Source: Paramecium pentaurelia
Taxonomy: Eukaryota; Ciliophora; Oligohymenophorea; Peniculida; Parameciidae
NCBI GenBank assembly: GCA_905183005.1
Contig: CAJJDO010000147.1
Location: forward strand, 225,687-289,686
Direction of reading: 5' to 3'
Length of the DNA: 64,000 bases
The notes beneath the pieces are model-generated. The model ran no database searches. It saw nothing but the letters and a program-made list of their open reading frames with translations, and was not told where the DNA came from. Positions 25,412 to 40,315 of the stretch are shown here, in pieces. The translations under genes were made by a program, and so were the position numbers. How positions within the stretch are numbered: the stretch's first letter is position 1; every line of letters starts with the position of its first letter.

Positions 25412-26339
25412 TAATTAAAAATTAGATATGCAATTTTTAATTAATTAAATTCAACGCTCATTACATTAGTTGGCTTTTCAGTCAACTTTATAATTATTGA
25501 GTTGTAGACTGAATTCATAGATTTTTCAAATTTTTCTCAAAGTATTTTTACCCTTTTTTATCAATTAAGCTTCTTATAGTATTTAAGTTATATGATTATT
25601 CATTTTAACGAGACTTCTATTAATATGGTATTAAATTAATTTCCAACTCTTTGAATAATGCCTTTATTGAAAGAAATTAAACTGTTATAAAAAATAATAT
25701 TATATTATAATTTCATATCATTAAAAGACAATTAATATTATACTAAAATAAATTAAAATATTTACTTTTTCTGAATTTTGATGGAATTGATTGATTTTAA
25801 ATGAGTACTAAAGTTACATACGTTTTTGATTATAAATTCAATAAGTAATTTTAATAAAGCAAGAATAATATAGTTTTATATTGCATATCAAATAATTATC
25901 AATAAATAATATCTTATTATTTGATTAAAAGAGATGGGTAAATTTATTACAGAGAGTTGTTATTAAATTATAATATATTCACATTCTTTTAAACAACAGA
26001 TAAGTATGAAGTAATGATTAAACTAGAATTGATATCCAATCTTAATCAAAATAGTAACATATGGCTTTCACCTCCCTAAAATATCAACTTTTATTATTAT
26101 GATAGATTATTATTTTAAATAATGAGAACTAAACTATATCGAATCAAGCTTTCAGATGCTATACTTTTGAATTTGTTTTCAAAATGATTCTTTCAATTAT
26201 AATAAATACTTCAATCATATGAAGTATAAACCTTCAAATTATTATGAATATAGCTGGATTTGTAATTAACATTTATTTAAAGGAATTCAATATATTGAAT
26301 ATTAGATAATAATCAATAAGAACCTTTAAAGTTTGAGTA
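25412..26339. other. AT-rich stretch, no gene recognised
   Basis: No convincing coding sequence on either strand. Confidence 0.5.
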
Positions 26340-27075
26340 TGATAGTCTTAAATGCAGTAAGAATTGAGGGTTCTTTTCCAGTAAGCCAAAGGTTGCTCTC
26401 AAAGATGAAGTGTTATTTATTAGGGCTTGCTGCACTTTTGATCTCATTCCTGATGGTCTGATTCACTATAGATATAAGCAGGTGAGATTTTTTTAGAGAT
26501 TAGAATAATAAAAAATAACCTTAAACTGTAAAGTATACAAAGGTAGATCAAGGAGAAGGAATTAGAATTGCAACTGCAGAAGAATCTTTGCTAGAACAGT
26601 AAAAATCCCTGCAAACAGATTTGAAGAAATAAAAAATGCCATATATATTTTTCAACTGAAGTTAAAACTTCTTTAACATCAGTGTAATTTAAAGAATCAC
26701 ATCAATAATGAAATTATAGTACTTATTTTATGGTTCCTTATACTGACTTACCTGCTTATATATATAACTCATTTTTACTGATGTTGGAGTTTATTAAAAC
26801 TGTGGAATGATCTCTTATGTTTGAATTTTACTTGTCTTTAATAATAGCTTATTCCATAGTCTCTGTTGTGGATCACATTTACTTCCTATAATTTAATTTA
26901 TTGTTATTTAGTGTTACTATTGGGACCAATTTTCTATTTCTGCTGCTGTTGTTTTAATAATCCTCATCTTATAATGACTGAATAAATTTATTTTGAAGCT
27001 TCACTTTATCCGTTCTAAAATGCTAGTCTGTATCTGCCTATGATCTGTTGTCTGTCTCCTTAATAATATTAATGT
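26340..27075 (+). pseudogene. Unidentified relic of a small membrane protein gene
   Basis: Less AT-rich than its surroundings. One frame near 26400-26460 gives MKCYLLGLAALLISFLMV, a strong membrane segment, followed by an in-frame TGA. After a possible 22-nt intron (about 26482-26503, GTG...TAG) another frame reads KVDQGEGIRIATAEESLLEQ and QKSLQTDLKKQKMPYIFF then TGA. Near 26910-27060 a further piece reads VLLLGPIFYFCCCCF and EASLYPFQNASLYLPMICC. These suggest a membrane protein with a cysteine patch, broken into several frames. No family is recognised. Confidence 0.35.
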
Positions 27076-27949
27076 AATCCAAATTTATATTACAAATTTA
27101 ATATTAATTTTTAAGAAGTAATCAATAAAAAATTTCAATTTGCATCAAAGGGATTAAAAATATAACATTTTGTTCAATTTTTAATAAATTAAAACAAGGA
27201 AAGAATTAATATAGGGTTATAAATTAAGTATTTTTAATTGATTTGAATTGGAAAGCCAAATACAATTATAAACAAATATATAAAATTTTTAATCTATTTC
27301 CAAGAAAAATAAATTAATACATCAATTTGATATATCTCAGGTGACGTCTCGAATACTCTTAATATATACATAGTTGGCAGTGAAGGTAATTCATCTATTA
27401 AACTTCTAGTTTTGTTTACTATTTTAATTTTCAAAATATATATCTATATATGAATTTCTAAAATTTCCCATATATCAATGGATAAGCCATTCTAATATTT
27501 ACCCTATTAAAAAACTTAATTGCAGATATATATAACAACTATTAGAACAACATTAACCAATATCCATAATTTCTGGTATTATCACAATAAGAAAATTGTT
27601 TTTTAAAAAACTTGAGGGTAGGTTCCTTCCATATATCTCTGTCTTATAGAATGAATCATTGATGTCTTAATAATAATTATTAATTATCGAATTGTCTAAA
27701 TGAAATAGAGAAATAGAGATTATAAATTAATTAATATGATTAATTTATCAGGTAAGATACATAAGTGATGCAATACTTCAATTTGAGTAATAAAAAGAAA
27801 ATATCATTATAATTTAAAAAGTTAAATGAAATAATATTATGTATTATTTTATTAATGATTAATCAAAACATAGGATTAGAATGCATTATAAAAAACATTT
27901 TAAATCAAAACATAAATTTTTCAATAATTTGTATTTTATATAAAATACT
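27076..27949. other. AT-rich stretch, no gene seen
   Basis: Nothing recognisable; downstream flank of the GTPase gene. Confidence 0.55.
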
Positions 27950-30052
27950 TCATTTTTTAATATCGTGTTCTGATAATTAAGTTGATATTGAATCCCATAA
28001 TTATTGAATATCTCTTAAACCCTAAACTCGCATTTAATAACTCTCTTTCTTTTATTCTTCTTCCTCTTTTATTAAAAAGCCTAAACATTCTTATTGAAAA
28101 TCTGTCAATAATGGTTATAATGCTATTGTATTTAAATCTTTGATAGAAAGCAATAATTTTCTGATTTTTATACCAAATTCATTTAAGGATTCCTATTGTT
28201 TAGTTTTTAAAATTTCATTAATATCAGAATCAGTTTGATTTTGAATATTATCTATTAAATTTAGATGCTCCTAAATTTAATATTTTAATTCTTTAATGAT
28301 ATCCTATATAGAATTTCTTTTTTAAATAACTAACCTAGTCAAATTTAAATTGAGATTTTTTATTTTGCAAATTTTCTCTTCATATAAAATTTTAAATTAA
28401 GAGTATGACTCATCCCATATTTCTTTATCCTTACTTTACAAACTTCAGAATGGCTAATTATTAATTTTTAACACATATGGAGCTTAAATTTTTGGTACAA
28501 TATTTATAAAAGGACTTCCAGGTTAAAGCAAATATTCGCTGACTTTTGTTTCATCTATATCAGAAGAGGTAGATAAAAACATAATATGTTCTCCAACATC
28601 ATTACCAAAAATTTATAATAATCTATTCATAATTTACATTTAAAATAAACTTAATTGATTTTGGTTTAATCTCATTACAAAACATATAAGATTCAAAGAT
28701 TCTAATTTTATAAATTAGTCTGTTATAATCTTATAAAAAAATTAATCTAAATTTTATTCTTTTTTGTCACTAAATTCAGGAGTATCAATTATCCTCAAAT
28801 TTGGTTTAAGATCTGATCCAATTATATCATAACTTAGCACTCCTTAAAATTTACTAAATGCTGATGTGTATGAGAAATCAAATTCATCAGTTTCATCAAC
28901 TAAACAAAATCTATAAGGAAATTCAAATTAAACACCAATATAAAAATTACAAAAGAAATTTATTAGGGTTGATTTATCCGCTCCTGTTTCACCAAAAATC
29001 ATAATTTTCTTAGGATTTAAAGAATTGTTAATTGAATATCTTGGTTTAGCAGGATATTTTAGAATTTTTAAAGTCATTTCTTCACTTCTAATTTTCTTTA
29101 AGAAAATGCTATTTTTCACATTTTATTCCAGATATGATTCATTCGTTTCTAATTTTGAAACATTTGAAGGAATAAATTTAGGCCAAAAAGCAATTTATTG
29201 ATTGACCTAGTAAAGTGAATAAATTTGTTATCTTTCTGTAAAAAAATGTAGTGGTGATGAAATCAATGTATTTTGTTTTGCAGCCTAGGATTTAATTGGA
29301 TAGTTTTGTAAGATGCGCCTTTCAAAATTTGAATCTGTAAATACATCTACATCTTCGTTTACTTCTTATTTTTATGATGTATTAGAAATTTTAAATGATA
29401 GATTAGGGATGAAATGATTGCATGATGGCGTCAATTAATTTTTACTAAATGGTTTAAATTAAATAGAGGATCCCTTAACAAGTTAAAATTTTTGTTAGTT
29501 TAATTCACTATTAGTGTTTGAAAATGATGTAAATGTTTGATTTTAAGGTATATTTTACCATTCTAAAAATATATGGTAGTTAATATGATACTCAATTACT
29601 TATTTTTTTGTCATGCATGTTAAATTATGACGAGATATAATTCTATTTTATTTACATTTCCATGCTACATTCAAAATCTAATTATTATCAACACCGAGTT
29701 CATCTTGTAATATATTAATTAATTCATCTACATTAGTATCCTTTATTAACTAATACTACGAATTATTTTTATAATTTAATTTTTAAAATGATTAGATATC
29801 TTTTATATGTAATTCTTCTATTAATATTATGAAGTTATCATAAGCTTTTATTTCATTAATAGAGTAGTATACATAAATGTACTTATATAAAGCTATTAAA
29901 TTAATTTCTCTCTGGCTTAAACACTCTTAATATTTTTATTCTAATTCAAGGAATACATTTGAAATGGAAATAAACTTTTTTTCTTAAAAATAATGGACAA
30001 TCGACTTATTATCATTATTTTAGTCTAAAACAATTTCTAGAATAAATTTCAT
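27950..30052 (-). pseudogene. AIG1-like GTPase gene with premature TGA and damaged P-loop
   Basis: A single frame of 701 codons runs from ATG 30050-30052 to TGA 27950-27952, interrupted only by one in-frame TGA at codon 536 (28445-28447). Residues 1-350 are a helical N-terminal region. The G domain begins with KKIMIFGETGADKSTLIN (P-loop residues 354-361) and continues YRFCLVDETDEFDFSY, VLSYDIIGSDLKPNLRIID, DTPEFSD and NRLLQIFGNDVGEHIMFL. The P-loop consensus is GxxxxGK(S/T); here its glycine is aspartate at residue 359 (28976-28978), and the G3 motif is DTPE in place of DTPG. After the TGA the same frame continues as a conserved helical tail (SKDKEIWDESYSQFK, NLNLNLTRLVIQKRNSIQ). No intron with GT...TAG ends spans the TGA, so it is a nonsense mutation. 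The ancestor was a ciliate AIG1/IMAP-type GTPase; the copy looks inactive. Confidence 0.8.
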
Positions 30053-33000
30053 GTTATCTAGATTTATTAAAATGAGAATATATATATTAATTATTATTAT
30101 CAAAAATAATAGAACAAGATTAATATAAAAAATTTATGTACGATAAGATAAAGAAATTCTTGATTAAATTTATCCTTGTAAGCTGTTTTATTATTGTAAC
30201 CAAATATACTTACAATATATATCAGAATTAAATTTATTCTAAGCATGATAAATTATGATGTGTCATAATTTTTAATCTGATAGATTCTAAAGTTTAATCA
30301 TTGATTTTCCAATATAGTTGCTAACCAGAATTAAATTAATTATGAAATATTATGACATCGTTAGATTTATTGCTTATAGTAAATTAAGGAATTTTATCAA
30401 GCACTATATTTTAATTAAAGGAGGATAAACAAAATTATCAATAAAATAATAAAAATGATCTGTAAAATTGCTTGAAGAAATAATTTATTGAAATCGTTTA
30501 ATACATTGGATGATATGTTGAAACATTCAAATATATAACATTAATAAAGATGTATTACACCTTTTATATTTTATATTTAGTTTTCTTTGTTAAATAATTC
30601 AATTAAGTATTATTCTTGGTATTTTTTAATTAATTGCAAATATATCCAAATATAATATGTGATTAACTTCTATTCTTGCATCTAACTCCTTTTTCTGCTA
30701 TGCTATTTTCTTTTAGATTTTTGAAAATTGACTTAGCCATATATGGATTTTTATTATTGTTTTTTCTATAAAAAATTTATTGATGAATATATGATAATGC
30801 TAAATTGATATATTAATTTCAGCGTCTAGCTTAAAATTTAACAATATTTATAAACAAAAAAATTTGACAGAAAAAAGAATTTAACTACTAAATAATTTTC
30901 ATTAATTTTATTTTCTCATTTTCTTAATACTATTATTGAGAATTAATACTTAATTATTCAATAGGTTTGTTAATTACTTTATCAAATCATATTGTTATCT
31001 AATATGTGATAATATTTATATTATAAAAGATTGAGTTTGTTTAAACTCTGTTGTTGAATACTAGATAGTATTAAATTTTAATTACCTAAAAAATAGCCTT
31101 TATGAATACTTAATGATGGTATCAATAATTAATCCATTATTACGTATTGATACTATTTTAAATATGCAAGTCGTTTAGTGCTGTTTTTTCTAAGCCAAAA
31201 AAAGGAATATATTGATAGAATGATAAGAGGAGTTGCTAAAATGATCAAGAGAGCTTGGAGTTTACATTATGAAAATTGTCTTTTCCTATTGACAATATAT
31301 CAATATAGTAAGAGGATTATCATATTTTAATATGAATTATTTATAAATGAACTATGTGCATAGGTGATAAGAAATATGCTTGAGAATTAATTATTGATAA
31401 ATAAACTGCTCTTCAGACCCAAGATCTTTTAGAAACTTAATGAATAATTATATAGAAAAGAATTTATGCTAATTGAATGATTACAATTTGTTATCTTTAT
31501 TCTGCGTTTGAGTGTATAGAATTTCTTTATGATATTTTAAATAATTAACATAACTAAAGTATGTTATATCAAATTTGTTCTCTTATTAATTACTTGCATT
31601 TACTCACAGAATGGAATTTGAATTAAAATTATAAGTAATTTGGGGTTAAATTGTTCCTCGTTAATTCTAGTTAAAATTTTATTATATCCTATGATTAGAG
31701 CAAACAAACATCTAAAAGTTACATTGATCATTTTCCATGCTTATTATTAATCCATTGATATTAACAAATTAATCTTGTTATTTGTAGAAGACATAATTTT
31801 TACAATTTTTCAGTTTGTGCAAGCATTGTGCATATCATAATCTTCCTTTTATAATTTATTTTGAAACCCTACCATATCTTCTCGATAGAATTTAATTGGG
31901 TTAATAATGCTTTTATGGAAGGACTATGTCTAAAATCAGAATATATTATTAATCATAAAAATGTTCATCCAAGACTATTTAAATTATAGCAAATGATTTA
32001 TATATATTAGAATTTTTTGTTTCTACAAAAAATTAATATGCTATAAATTAATCCCAAGTAACTACCTCTAAAATACTCACCTTTTTATTTGCTTTCCTAA
32101 TTAATTATATTTTTGGTTTCATTTTTATTGCCAACACTGAATTACTTTGCTCTAATGTCCCAAAGTTGTCTGAACCAAAAAGACACATTTACACTTTTTA
32201 TTGAATAACTTAGTAATTTAATTGAATATTTATACCTATGGTTCATAGAATTTTGTATGAACTCTTATAATCGTTTTTAGTTGTACAATCTTTTTTCATT
32301 ATAATTTATAATTATTACAAACCCAAAACTTACTTATTATATCCAAATTTATCAGAGAATTTTTAGTATAATGTTTAATGCAATTTTTTACCATCAAGAT
32401 TAATGTAGATTAATTTATCTTTTGATCCATAAGAAATGCATTCTAATTAAGTTTAATAGTTTTTACTCTCTAATAGAAATTCTTAATTTAGCAAACTGTT
32501 TTTAAAATCAATATTTTATTAATCCTTTTTCTCCTTTATTTCTATTTAGAGAGATATATCAATAAAAATAAAAACAAAGAGATTTAAAATATAAGTTAGA
32601 TAATAAAAGGAGTAGAAATAATTTTCAATCATAAATCTTGAATAGCCAATAATTATTTATAATATCATCTGTTTCTTTAATTTATATGGGTCATTGGGCT
32701 TTTACAATAAAATAAAGAGGCAAGAAAAACAATTTTGGTGATAATAAAATATTTTCTAAATTACTTATACAATAATAAGACAACTTTTTTTCATATTTTA
32801 ACACCAATTTTCAAGGATATACTCATTAAATGAATTTGAATTTTATCAATAATTAATTTTATTTTAATGAAGGTTATTTATTTGATGTATATGCAAATAC
32901 TTAAAAAAATAAGCTCTAAGAAATTTTTATTAATAGAATACTTAACAAATTTAATTTATATATATTTTAATCATATGAATTAAGATTTCTCATATTAATT

Positions 33001-36000
33001 ATATATATTATAATAAATTTATTGCATAATACTTTTAATTTTTATATCACTATAAGTTGTAAATTCAAATATGAATTTTTAGAATTTTTGGTTAAAATCA
33101 AATTTTAGAATGTATTATATAGATATAAGATTAATATAAAATAATGAAATGTAACATATTAGTTAAATGGAGCAATTATTTGAAATGCAAGGACGAATTT
33201 ACAAAATAAAAGCCCTGTAAGCATCGGTCCATTAAAAGATTACATACATATAACTGGCCAACCTAATTTGCATTTTTATATCTTGTTCGATGGATGTTTA
33301 ATTTTAAACAAATATATGATATTAACTAAATCAAGTCTGGTTCTATGATTTAGACAATCGAGTACATAGTTTTAAAATAATTTGATTGATAAAGGTAATA
33401 TAGAAAAGAAAATATCTTCAGGAGATTAAACAAAAGGGAGAGATAATAATAATAATCCATTAAAATCTTTCAATAAACATCAATATGATAAAATTTTCTC
33501 TTTATAATGATTATTTTCAATTCTGATTTTTATGGCTTTTGTAACCTTCATTTTATATATCTGAAAAAAATAATACTATAAGTATGTTCTTGGTGATGAA
33601 GAAATCCAGTTTTAGCTGCCATTGTAGCAGAATTTTGTAGCTAAACCCATTTAAACCCAAATTAAAGTCTTATTATACTTTTGGCTCTATAAGAGATTTA
33701 GTATTTCTCCTTAACTCTTAGAATCTTAAGGAACCTAGAATTATGGCTTACCAATTATAACTTAAAAATCATGCGTTCATTAAATCTTGTAGTTAAACAT
33801 TATCGATGCTTTGGAATTGATTTTAATTATTTAGGGAAATCTAATAGTATAGATAAGATTTTTTTATTTATTGGATAGAATGAAAAAAGTGATAAAGAAA
33901 TAATTTAAGGAAAAAAAGTTGTTTCAATTGAAGAAAAATAATGGAAATAACGTAATACTCTAGAATGGATAAGTTAAGTAAGGTAGATACAATGAATTTG
34001 TTATTTATTTCTACAATTAGAACATCTACAATGGTCGAGATATGTAATCCAATATTGAAATTATATTATTCAAAAATTTTAAACTCTGTTATTAAAGTTA
34101 ATATGTTAGGGAGTTTGCATAAGATAATATTGGGATGAACAAATTTAAAGTTAAAAAAGATGAAGATTACATAAATTCTTTTAATTTTTTTATTTTCTAT
34201 ATATTGTCTACTGTTTAAGCCTATATTAAGATGCCAATATATTTTAATTAAAAATCTGTAAATAATGGGATAAAGGTAAACTTTTGTTTGAAAATAAATA
34301 ATTACTTCAAATGATAAGTATGACAATGAAGAAATTGAAAATAGGTATCAAAAGTCAACTTCAAAAAATACTTTAGTTCATAAGGAAATTAAACATAGAA
34401 TAATTAGATGAGTCCAAAATTTACTTAATTTTTGAATAATTATGATAATTATGATATTTGAAAAATGAATTATATGAATTATAAAAGAGAGTTGATACTG
34501 TATAAATTAGTTTCAAACATTTGTATCCAAAAATAGTTTAAATGTTTTTGAAGAGGTCAAGATAAGATTTGCCAATTTGAACAAAGGTTCAGAAAACAAC
34601 AAATAATGATTTTATGCAATTAAATTACAAAAATATTAAACAGTTTCTAAATAACTGAGACAATTATTTAAATCTTTCAGAAAGAATGCATTGATAAGAA
34701 TTCTCCAAACTATGAGAAAAACCAATTGAAATGCTATTATGCAAAAAATTATCATTATTATTGGAATAGAAACTAATGACTAATTTTCCATCATTAATTG
34801 TTTTCCTATTATTATTAAAATTAAAGGACACAAATAAAAATTACTGTTGTCATTTTCCTTTCTTTAATTGAATTTCTAACCTTTCTTGATGTTTTATGCT
34901 TTCAAGATATTAATTGAAGAGAACTTAAAAATAGGTATTGCTCGAATTAATCTTGTTTTCATTATGATTGAAAGGATGTTAATGTTATTATCAATTCCTT
35001 GCTTGACCTCAATTCTTAGAGACAATTTTAAATTTGACCAAATTATTTAAATTTATCAACTTCAAAATTATTATAAAAATTTTTTTTTATTATTTTTATC
35101 AATAAGAGCATAAACTTCTAATTTATGCCTTTTAAAATGTACAGAGAAAGAGAGATAAGTTTTGTATTGTATTGAAAAAAATCTATTTTTCTTAACTTCA
35201 ACTCTTTGCAAATGAATTCTAAATACATGTTTAGGTAATATTATTAATTTTAAAACAAATAAAAGTTTTTACTATTAAACCATAAATTCAAATGTTGTTA
35301 ATTTATAATTTATCAACTACTCATAAAATATCTTATGGTTAATTAAAAATAATCGTATCAATAATTGTAATTGAATTAATTAAACTAATTAATATTATGT
35401 AAATTTAATTAACTGATAAACAGCTGAAAATATCCATATTATTAGATCAATTTTAATCTCTCAATAGATTATTTTTAATTCTCAAAAAAAATCTGGTCTT
35501 ATTGTTAATATTAAATTAACAAAAATTTATATTATAATTCAATATGTACATTACTCTATTATAAGCTCAATAAGAGATAGATATTATTATTTTAAATTCA
35601 TACTTCAAGAAGTTTGAGCCTATCAACCTAAATTATTTTCTTTTGAATCATTAAATTAATTATTAAATAAAATTAATATTCTTTTTATAATTTAACAAAA
35701 AAATTAATTATAAAATATTAAATGAATTATTAGATTAGAACATCAATAAAATTTGGTCAAAATCTACTACTTAGTTAACTTTAAAAAAAAACTTAAATTC
35801 TTTACTAATGGTATACATGATTATTATTACTGTCTTTTTAAAATCTTCGAATCACTTTTTTTAGTTGTTGTTCTTATATTTAGAAATCAAGAGATTAATT
35901 TTATGAATTTATCTAAGTAACGACTTGAACATACCAAAAAGAGAAAAGATTTTTTTTCTTGATAATTTAGATTTTTGAATATATTTAAAATTACTATTAT

Positions 36001-39000
36001 AGAATATTGTATTTTGAAATTATAATTTAGGAGATTAATTGCAATAATTATCTAAATTGCTCTTTAAAATAGTTTACTTATTTATCATTTCTCTCATTTT
36101 TTGTAAAAGGAATCATGTTCTAAAAATATTTCTCAAAACTTGATAACTTCCAAAAATTTGCTTTATTCTTGATTTTCTCAAATATAAAACAATATTTTCG
36201 TTAAAGTATACATTATATCTTTCATTTCCTTACTCTATAATCTTAGCCTAAAATGTTTAAATAATTTAAATTAAATATGATCACTTAGCCCAAGTATTAA
36301 ATAAAATCTAATCAAAAAGGGTTTGTTAAAGAAATGAAAAAGTATTATTTATTTGCCTAAATAAAGTAATTAAAAAAATTTAAATTAAAGTAATAGTTTG
36401 ATTTAAGGATCGTTATTTTGATAAATTAATCTGAAATAATCAAAGGAAATAAGTCATTTTTTCCCTTTTATATTAAATAAAATTTTTTTTGATAATTTTT
36501 CATTTGAATTTGATTTAGTTAATTGAAATTTAACAAGGCAAATATTTTGCCAATATTGAAAATTTTGTTTAAATTAATTAGGAGATTTTGATCTAATTTG
36601 AAAATAGATATTTTGATAGTCTTATTTAACACCAAATTTTTCTATTTTCTATATCACAAGCAAGCTTTTTTCATTTATTTTTTTCAACATTTGATTTATC
36701 ATAATTAAATTTTGCCTTTTTGATATTATTAGAAATATTATCAAATGTTTTTATTGATAGAAATTAAAAATTTCAAAAATATAGATAACTTTAAATTCAA
36801 TTTACTAATAATTAGGAATTCTATTAACTGGCTTTCATTATATTCTTAGAATTGGTCAAATCGTATAAAAAGGTTCATATTATTTCTTCTAGTTTTGAGA
36901 TTATTAAATATTAACAAAATAACAACAAACATTTTGATTTGTCTTAAGAAAGTTTGCTGAAATTCTGTCACATATAGATTCAAAACTTTGAATTAAATTC
37001 TAGTTTAGTTTGTAAAAATATTATTTTAAGTAGATTTTATGATTAAAGAAGTAGAAGTTATTAAAATTATAATCTTTATTTTATTTAGAAATGTGAGATG
37101 ATTTCAATTGATCTTAAAAAAAAAATGATGTTCATAATTGTTACTTAAATGGATTCATATTAATTCAATCNAATCTTAGCCTAAAATGTTTAAATAATTT
37201 AAATTAAATATGATCACTTAGCCCAAGTATTAAATAAAATCTAATCAAAAAGGGTTTGTTAAAGAAATGAAAAAGTATTATTTATTTGCCTAAATAAAGT
37301 AATTAAAAAAATTTAAATTAAAGTAATAGTTTGATTTAAGGATCGTTATTTTGATAAATTAATCTGAAATAATCAAAGGAAATAAGTCATTTTTTCCCTT
37401 TTATATTAAATAAAATTTTTTTTGATAATTTTTCATTTGAATTTGATTTAGTTAATTGAAATTTAACAAGGCAAATATTTTGCCAATATTGAAAATTTTG
37501 TTTAAATTAATTAGGAGATTTTGATCTAATTTGAAAATAGATATTTTGATAGTCTTATTTAACACCAAATTTTTCTATTTTCTATATCACAAGCAAGCTT
37601 TTTTCATTTATTTTTTTCAACATTTGATTTATCATAATTAAATTTTGCCTTTTTGATATTATTAGAAATATTATCAAATGTTTTTATTGATAGAAATTAA
37701 AAATTTCAAAAATATAGATAACTTTAAATTCAATTTACTAATAATTAGGAATTCTATTAACTGGCTTTCATTATATTCTTAGAATTGGTCAAATCGTATA
37801 AAAAGGTTCATATTATTTCTTCTAGTTTTGAGATTATTAAATATTAACAAAATAACAACAAACATTTTGATTTGTCTTAAGAAAGTTTGCTGAAATTCTG
37901 TCACATATAGATTCAAAACTTTGAATTAAATTCTAGTTTAGTTTGTAAAAATATTATTTTAAGTAGATTTTATGATTAAAGAAGTAGAAGTTATTAAAAT
38001 TATAATCTTTATTTTATTTAGAAATGTGAGATGATTTCAATTGATCTTAAAAAAAAAATGATGTTCATAATTGTTACTTAAATGGATTCATATTAATTCA
38101 ATCGATTTACCTAAAGTAAATCATCAAAGTAATTTCATTTAGATTTACTTTACAATTTTAATCTGTATTTTCATATTTTGGATCATAAAGTTCTTAACTT
38201 TATATCAATAATAATTTGATTATTATTAAAATAATGTATTTCAAGTTATTCAATTATTATTTTTAATTAAATCAAAATGATGGAAATAAAATAACCTTAT
38301 TTGATTAAATTTTTCTTAATTAAATAAATACTAACAAATGAATGATTAATTCAAGGCACACATCATCATTCTTAAATTTTGTTATCAAAATCATCATTTA
38401 TTAAGAAGAGGATTAATATGAGGAAGCAATTAATCTATTAAATAGTACATATTCCTTAATCCAAAATATGTTGACTTATTAAATAAATAAGTATTCAAAG
38501 AATAAATAAAAAGTATAGGTATTTATTTTTTTATAAAAATTCATTATAAACTATTTCCCTAAAATCATTTTATAAGAATTAAGTAATCATACTTTATTTC
38601 AATAAAGCTATTTAAATTAATTCTAAATCTTTTGGGCTAAAAAATAAGAAACGTTTGTTTAGTTATATTTATATAAAGAATGTATAAAAAAATAAGTATA
38701 CTTGGTTAATATTGGATAAATATTTTGTAGAGTTCACAAAAATATAATCTATTAAGATAACATATTGTTGAAACATAAACACTCTTTTGGAGAGAGTTAT
38801 TTTCTTTCTTGATAAAACAAATTGATTTCTACTACTTAATCTTTATTCTAATTCAATCTTTTAATAAATTTTAAAGATTCCCTCATTAATCATTGACAAA
38901 TATATTATAAATTTTCTTGAATAAACTTCAATAAAAGATTATGATATTTCTTTACTTGGTGTAGGTTCTAGTAGTATTGTTACATTTTTATCTTTGAATT

Positions 39001-39270
39001 TAATTAGATATTGAAGAAATAAAATATTATATTCATTATAATTATTAAAATAAAAAATTATTTTAATTAAACTCATGAAAAATAAAAGATTTATCAAATA
39101 ATAGATTATTATATTTATCGATTTAGTTGTCAATTAAATGAGTATATTCTATGTATTACATTTTTACTATCAATACAGTTTATATTTAAAATATATATAA
39201 ATTTATAAGCAGATATAATTTAATTTGTAAGTTATTTCCATTACAATATTTTTAACTTAACTAAATATAT
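30053..39270. other. 9.2-kb AT-rich stretch without a recognisable gene
   Basis: No family could be recognised. Two short coding-like pieces are noted: + strand about 31165-31270 (SQKKEYIDRMIRGVAKMIKR) and + strand about 33590-33680 (DEEIQFQLPLQQNFVAKPIQ), both without boundaries. The segment includes assembly joint 3 (36239-38103). This is the longest gene-poor block in the window. Confidence 0.5.
36239..38103. repeat. Exact 932-bp direct duplication around single N (assembly joint 3)
   Basis: Bases 36239-37170 recur exactly as 37172-38103, separated by one N at 37171. The segment is non-coding as far as can be seen. Same signature as the other joints: an unmerged contig overlap. Confidence 0.9.
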
Positions 39271-39861
39271 TCAAAGAATAGGATAAATTAAAAACAAATT
39301 TTTATTGTACAAAATATTCATTTTTAATATCGTTTCAAATGGATCTTTTTGATAGAGAAATAATAAAGGCAAAGTTTGGAAATTCTAACAGTAAATTTCA
39401 GAAACTCTTGAATTGTTCAAAGATTTTTAATAGATTGATGAAGTGTATGAAAATAAAATCCCTATATAAAGTTAAATAAGTAACAAAATAAAATTGATGG
39501 GAAAAAAGTATATATAAATGCTTAAAAATATTATTATAGGAGCTAATCCACCTTAATGACTGATAAAAATATTAAGTGCCATTAATTTTATTATAGCAGA
39601 CCCTTTAAGTTCAAAATAATTTTTCACTCTTGGAGCAAAGAAATTATATGGATCATAAATAGATGCTTTATTCTTTGGTTCCTGAAAAACTTTATATTCA
39701 ATTTAATTGATAAGAAAAATAAATTTTGATATCATGTTAAATTATTGGTATGGAATCATTAAATAAAAATTTCTGTGGATTTTTATTTCCTTTGAATACT
39801 CATAAGCTTATTTCATTACAATTAAAATTCCAGAAGATAAGATAATCATTTTTCCTTTCAT
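39271..39861 (-). CDS. Unidentified 196-codon open frame
   Basis: The frame runs from ATG 39859-39861 to TGA 39271-39273 without interruption. It contains a charged part (YKVFQEPKNKASIYDPYNFF) and then a hydrophobic stretch (GGLAPIIIFLSIYIYFF, then INFILLLIQLYIGILFSY) that could be two membrane spans. No family is recognised. Frames of this length arise by chance when TGA is the only stop in AT-rich DNA, so this is a weak call. Confidence 0.25.
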
Positions 39862-40315
39862 TTACTAATTAGTATTTTTTGCTCGAACAAATATCATAAG
39901 CAATAAGATATCTTCCATCACCACACATTACCAGTAATTATGAACACATCATATTGACTAATAATATCTAACAGATGAAATACAGTGATTAAATTTACTT
40001 CATATACTTAAAGTCCTTATTGTGGATGGTATTTATTTGTTGTAAAATGATATAAAATCAGATAGTAAGAAGTCAATATTGGTTTCAAAATTTTATTCTT
40101 GATCTGCTTCTTTATGGATAATAATAAATAAAATTATTTAAAATTGTATAGCTTGTCTCTCCTGTTATTAATTACTAGAACTTTATTTAAATTAGAGAAT
40201 TCATGTTTTATCTAGAAAAATGAGTGGCCGATTATTGTGTGTAAGGTCAAAATTTATTCAGTCGAGCCAAAATTTTAGTAATTTTATTTTTATAAGATTA
40301 ATAATTTTAATTATA

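Noticed and set aside
4084..34951. 17-bp exact match gtattgctcgaattaat at 4084-4100 and 34935-34951
   Set aside because: Several matches of this length are expected by chance in 64 kb of AT-rich DNA.
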